From: Nitrospirota bacterium
GTDB lineage: Bacteria > Nitrospirota > Thermodesulfovibrionia > Thermodesulfovibrionales > SM23-35
Assembly (NCBI GenBank): GCA_018262395.1
Contig: JAGSYM010000084.1
Coordinates: 1 to 5,660 of the forward strand
Direction of reading: 5' to 3'
Length of the DNA: 5,660 nucleotides
Shown: piece after piece, positions 5,489 through 5,660 of the stretch
Numbering within the stretch: the stretch's first letter is position 1
Layout: every line of letters starts with the position of its first letter
Position numbers and translations under genes: made by a program
Notes under the pieces: model-generated
Seen by the model: the letters and a program-made list of their open reading frames with translations, nothing else
The model's database searches: none
Told to the model about the DNA's origin: nothing

Positions 5489-5514
5489 GGCTTAATACGA
5501 AAAACGGGCTTAAT
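5489..5514 (+). repeat. Direct repeat GGCTTAAT, 18-base period
   Basis: GGCTTAAT occurs at 5489-5496 and again at 5507-5514, upstream of the last gene. The period of 18 bases is a little under two helical turns. The copies may be regulator half-sites or coincidence. TTGGCT (5487-5492) with CTTAAT (5509-5514) also makes a weak promoter-like pair with a 16-base spacer. Confidence 0.25.
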
Positions 5515-5537
5515 GGAAAATACGTGGGTCTAAAAAT

Positions 5538-5585
5538 GCTGAATAACTGTTAAGAAACGTGTAGTTAAGTGCATAATTATTCAGC
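5538..5585 (+). promoter_or_regulatory. Leader stem-loop abutting the ribosome binding site of the last gene
   Basis: GCTGAATAA (5538-5546) and TTATTCAGC (5577-5585) are exact reverse complements, giving a nine-pair stem with a 30-base loop. The 3' arm ends one base before the GAGGTG ribosome binding site (5586-5591). The loop contains GTTAAG twice (5549-5554 and 5564-5569). The position suggests a translational control element or an mRNA-stabilising structure. A CATAAT at 5572-5577 resembles a -10 box but would leave almost no leader. Confidence 0.4.
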
Positions 5586-5595
5586 GAGGTGAATA

Positions 5596-5660
5596 ATGAG
5601 CAAAAAAATGCCCAAAATTTGGCTCCAGAAGAACAAAGAAAAAGGGATTCAGCGGAGGGT
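5596..5660 (+). CDS. N-terminus of a gene leaving the window; possibly an RlmI-like PUA-domain methyltransferase
   Basis: The start ATG at 5596 follows a good GAGGTG site (5586-5591) with a four-base spacer, and the frame is open to the window end: MSKKMPKIWLQKNKEKGIQRR over 21 codons. The stretch is strongly basic. The pattern K-I-W-L-x-K-x-K-E-K followed by basic residues resembles the start of the PUA domain in class I 23S rRNA cytosine methyltransferases of the RlmI type, where an arginine-rich turn comes before a conserved HPW motif. That motif would lie just beyond the window, so the assignment is only a guess. That a real gene starts here is much better supported than its function. Confidence 0.6.
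   Translation, partial: MSKKMPKIWLQKNKEKGIQRR

Noticed and set aside
1..5660. tRNA, rRNA or known riboswitch
   Set aside because: No cloverleaf with a TTCGANNC-type arm, rRNA signature or recognised riboswitch core was found by eye in any gene-free stretch.

Overview
The window reads as a chromosomal stretch of moderate GC from a bacterium that is probably Gram-negative. The large dikinase-like protein, and its pairing with a CBS-domain gene, resemble arrangements I associate with Desulfobacterota (old Deltaproteobacteria) or Nitrospirota. No rRNA or other taxonomic marker is present, so this placement is an inference from protein style only.

Layout. Positions 1-94 hold the probable last codons of an upstream gene and a strong rho-independent terminator. 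Positions 95-1055 look like a decayed accessory patch. It has no intact gene upstream of 375, a truncated zinc-ribbon (transposase-like) reading frame at 408-740 that may once have started at a TTG at 375, and about 315 bases with nothing recognisable. Positions 1056-1562 encode a small exported protein with a compact beta domain followed by a helical segment rich in DP/NP motifs. Positions 1837-2370 (minus strand) encode a stand-alone CBS-pair protein. A control region of about 390 bases separates it from the divergent gene at 2762-5326. That gene encodes a PEP-synthase/PPDK-like protein with the ATP-binding and phospho-histidine domains intact, but with a different C-terminal domain where the PEP/pyruvate TIM barrel should be. 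After it come an inverted repeat built from TCAGC/AGCT units and then, behind a leader stem-loop and a good ribosome binding site, the first 21 codons of another gene that runs off the window.

How the genes may work together. The CBS protein and the dikinase-like protein are divergent and share one intergenic region. CBS pairs commonly bind adenine nucleotides, and the dikinase-like protein should use ATP to phosphorylate a swinging histidine (H525). An energy-state sensor beside an ATP-dependent phosphotransferase of unknown acceptor is therefore a reasonable hypothesis, not something the sequence proves.

The most interesting items are the unusual C-terminal domain of the dikinase-like protein, the structured leader in front of its true start (with two arms competing for the same sequence next to the ribosome binding site), and the exported protein combining an SH3/LSm-like beta module with an STI1-like helical tail.
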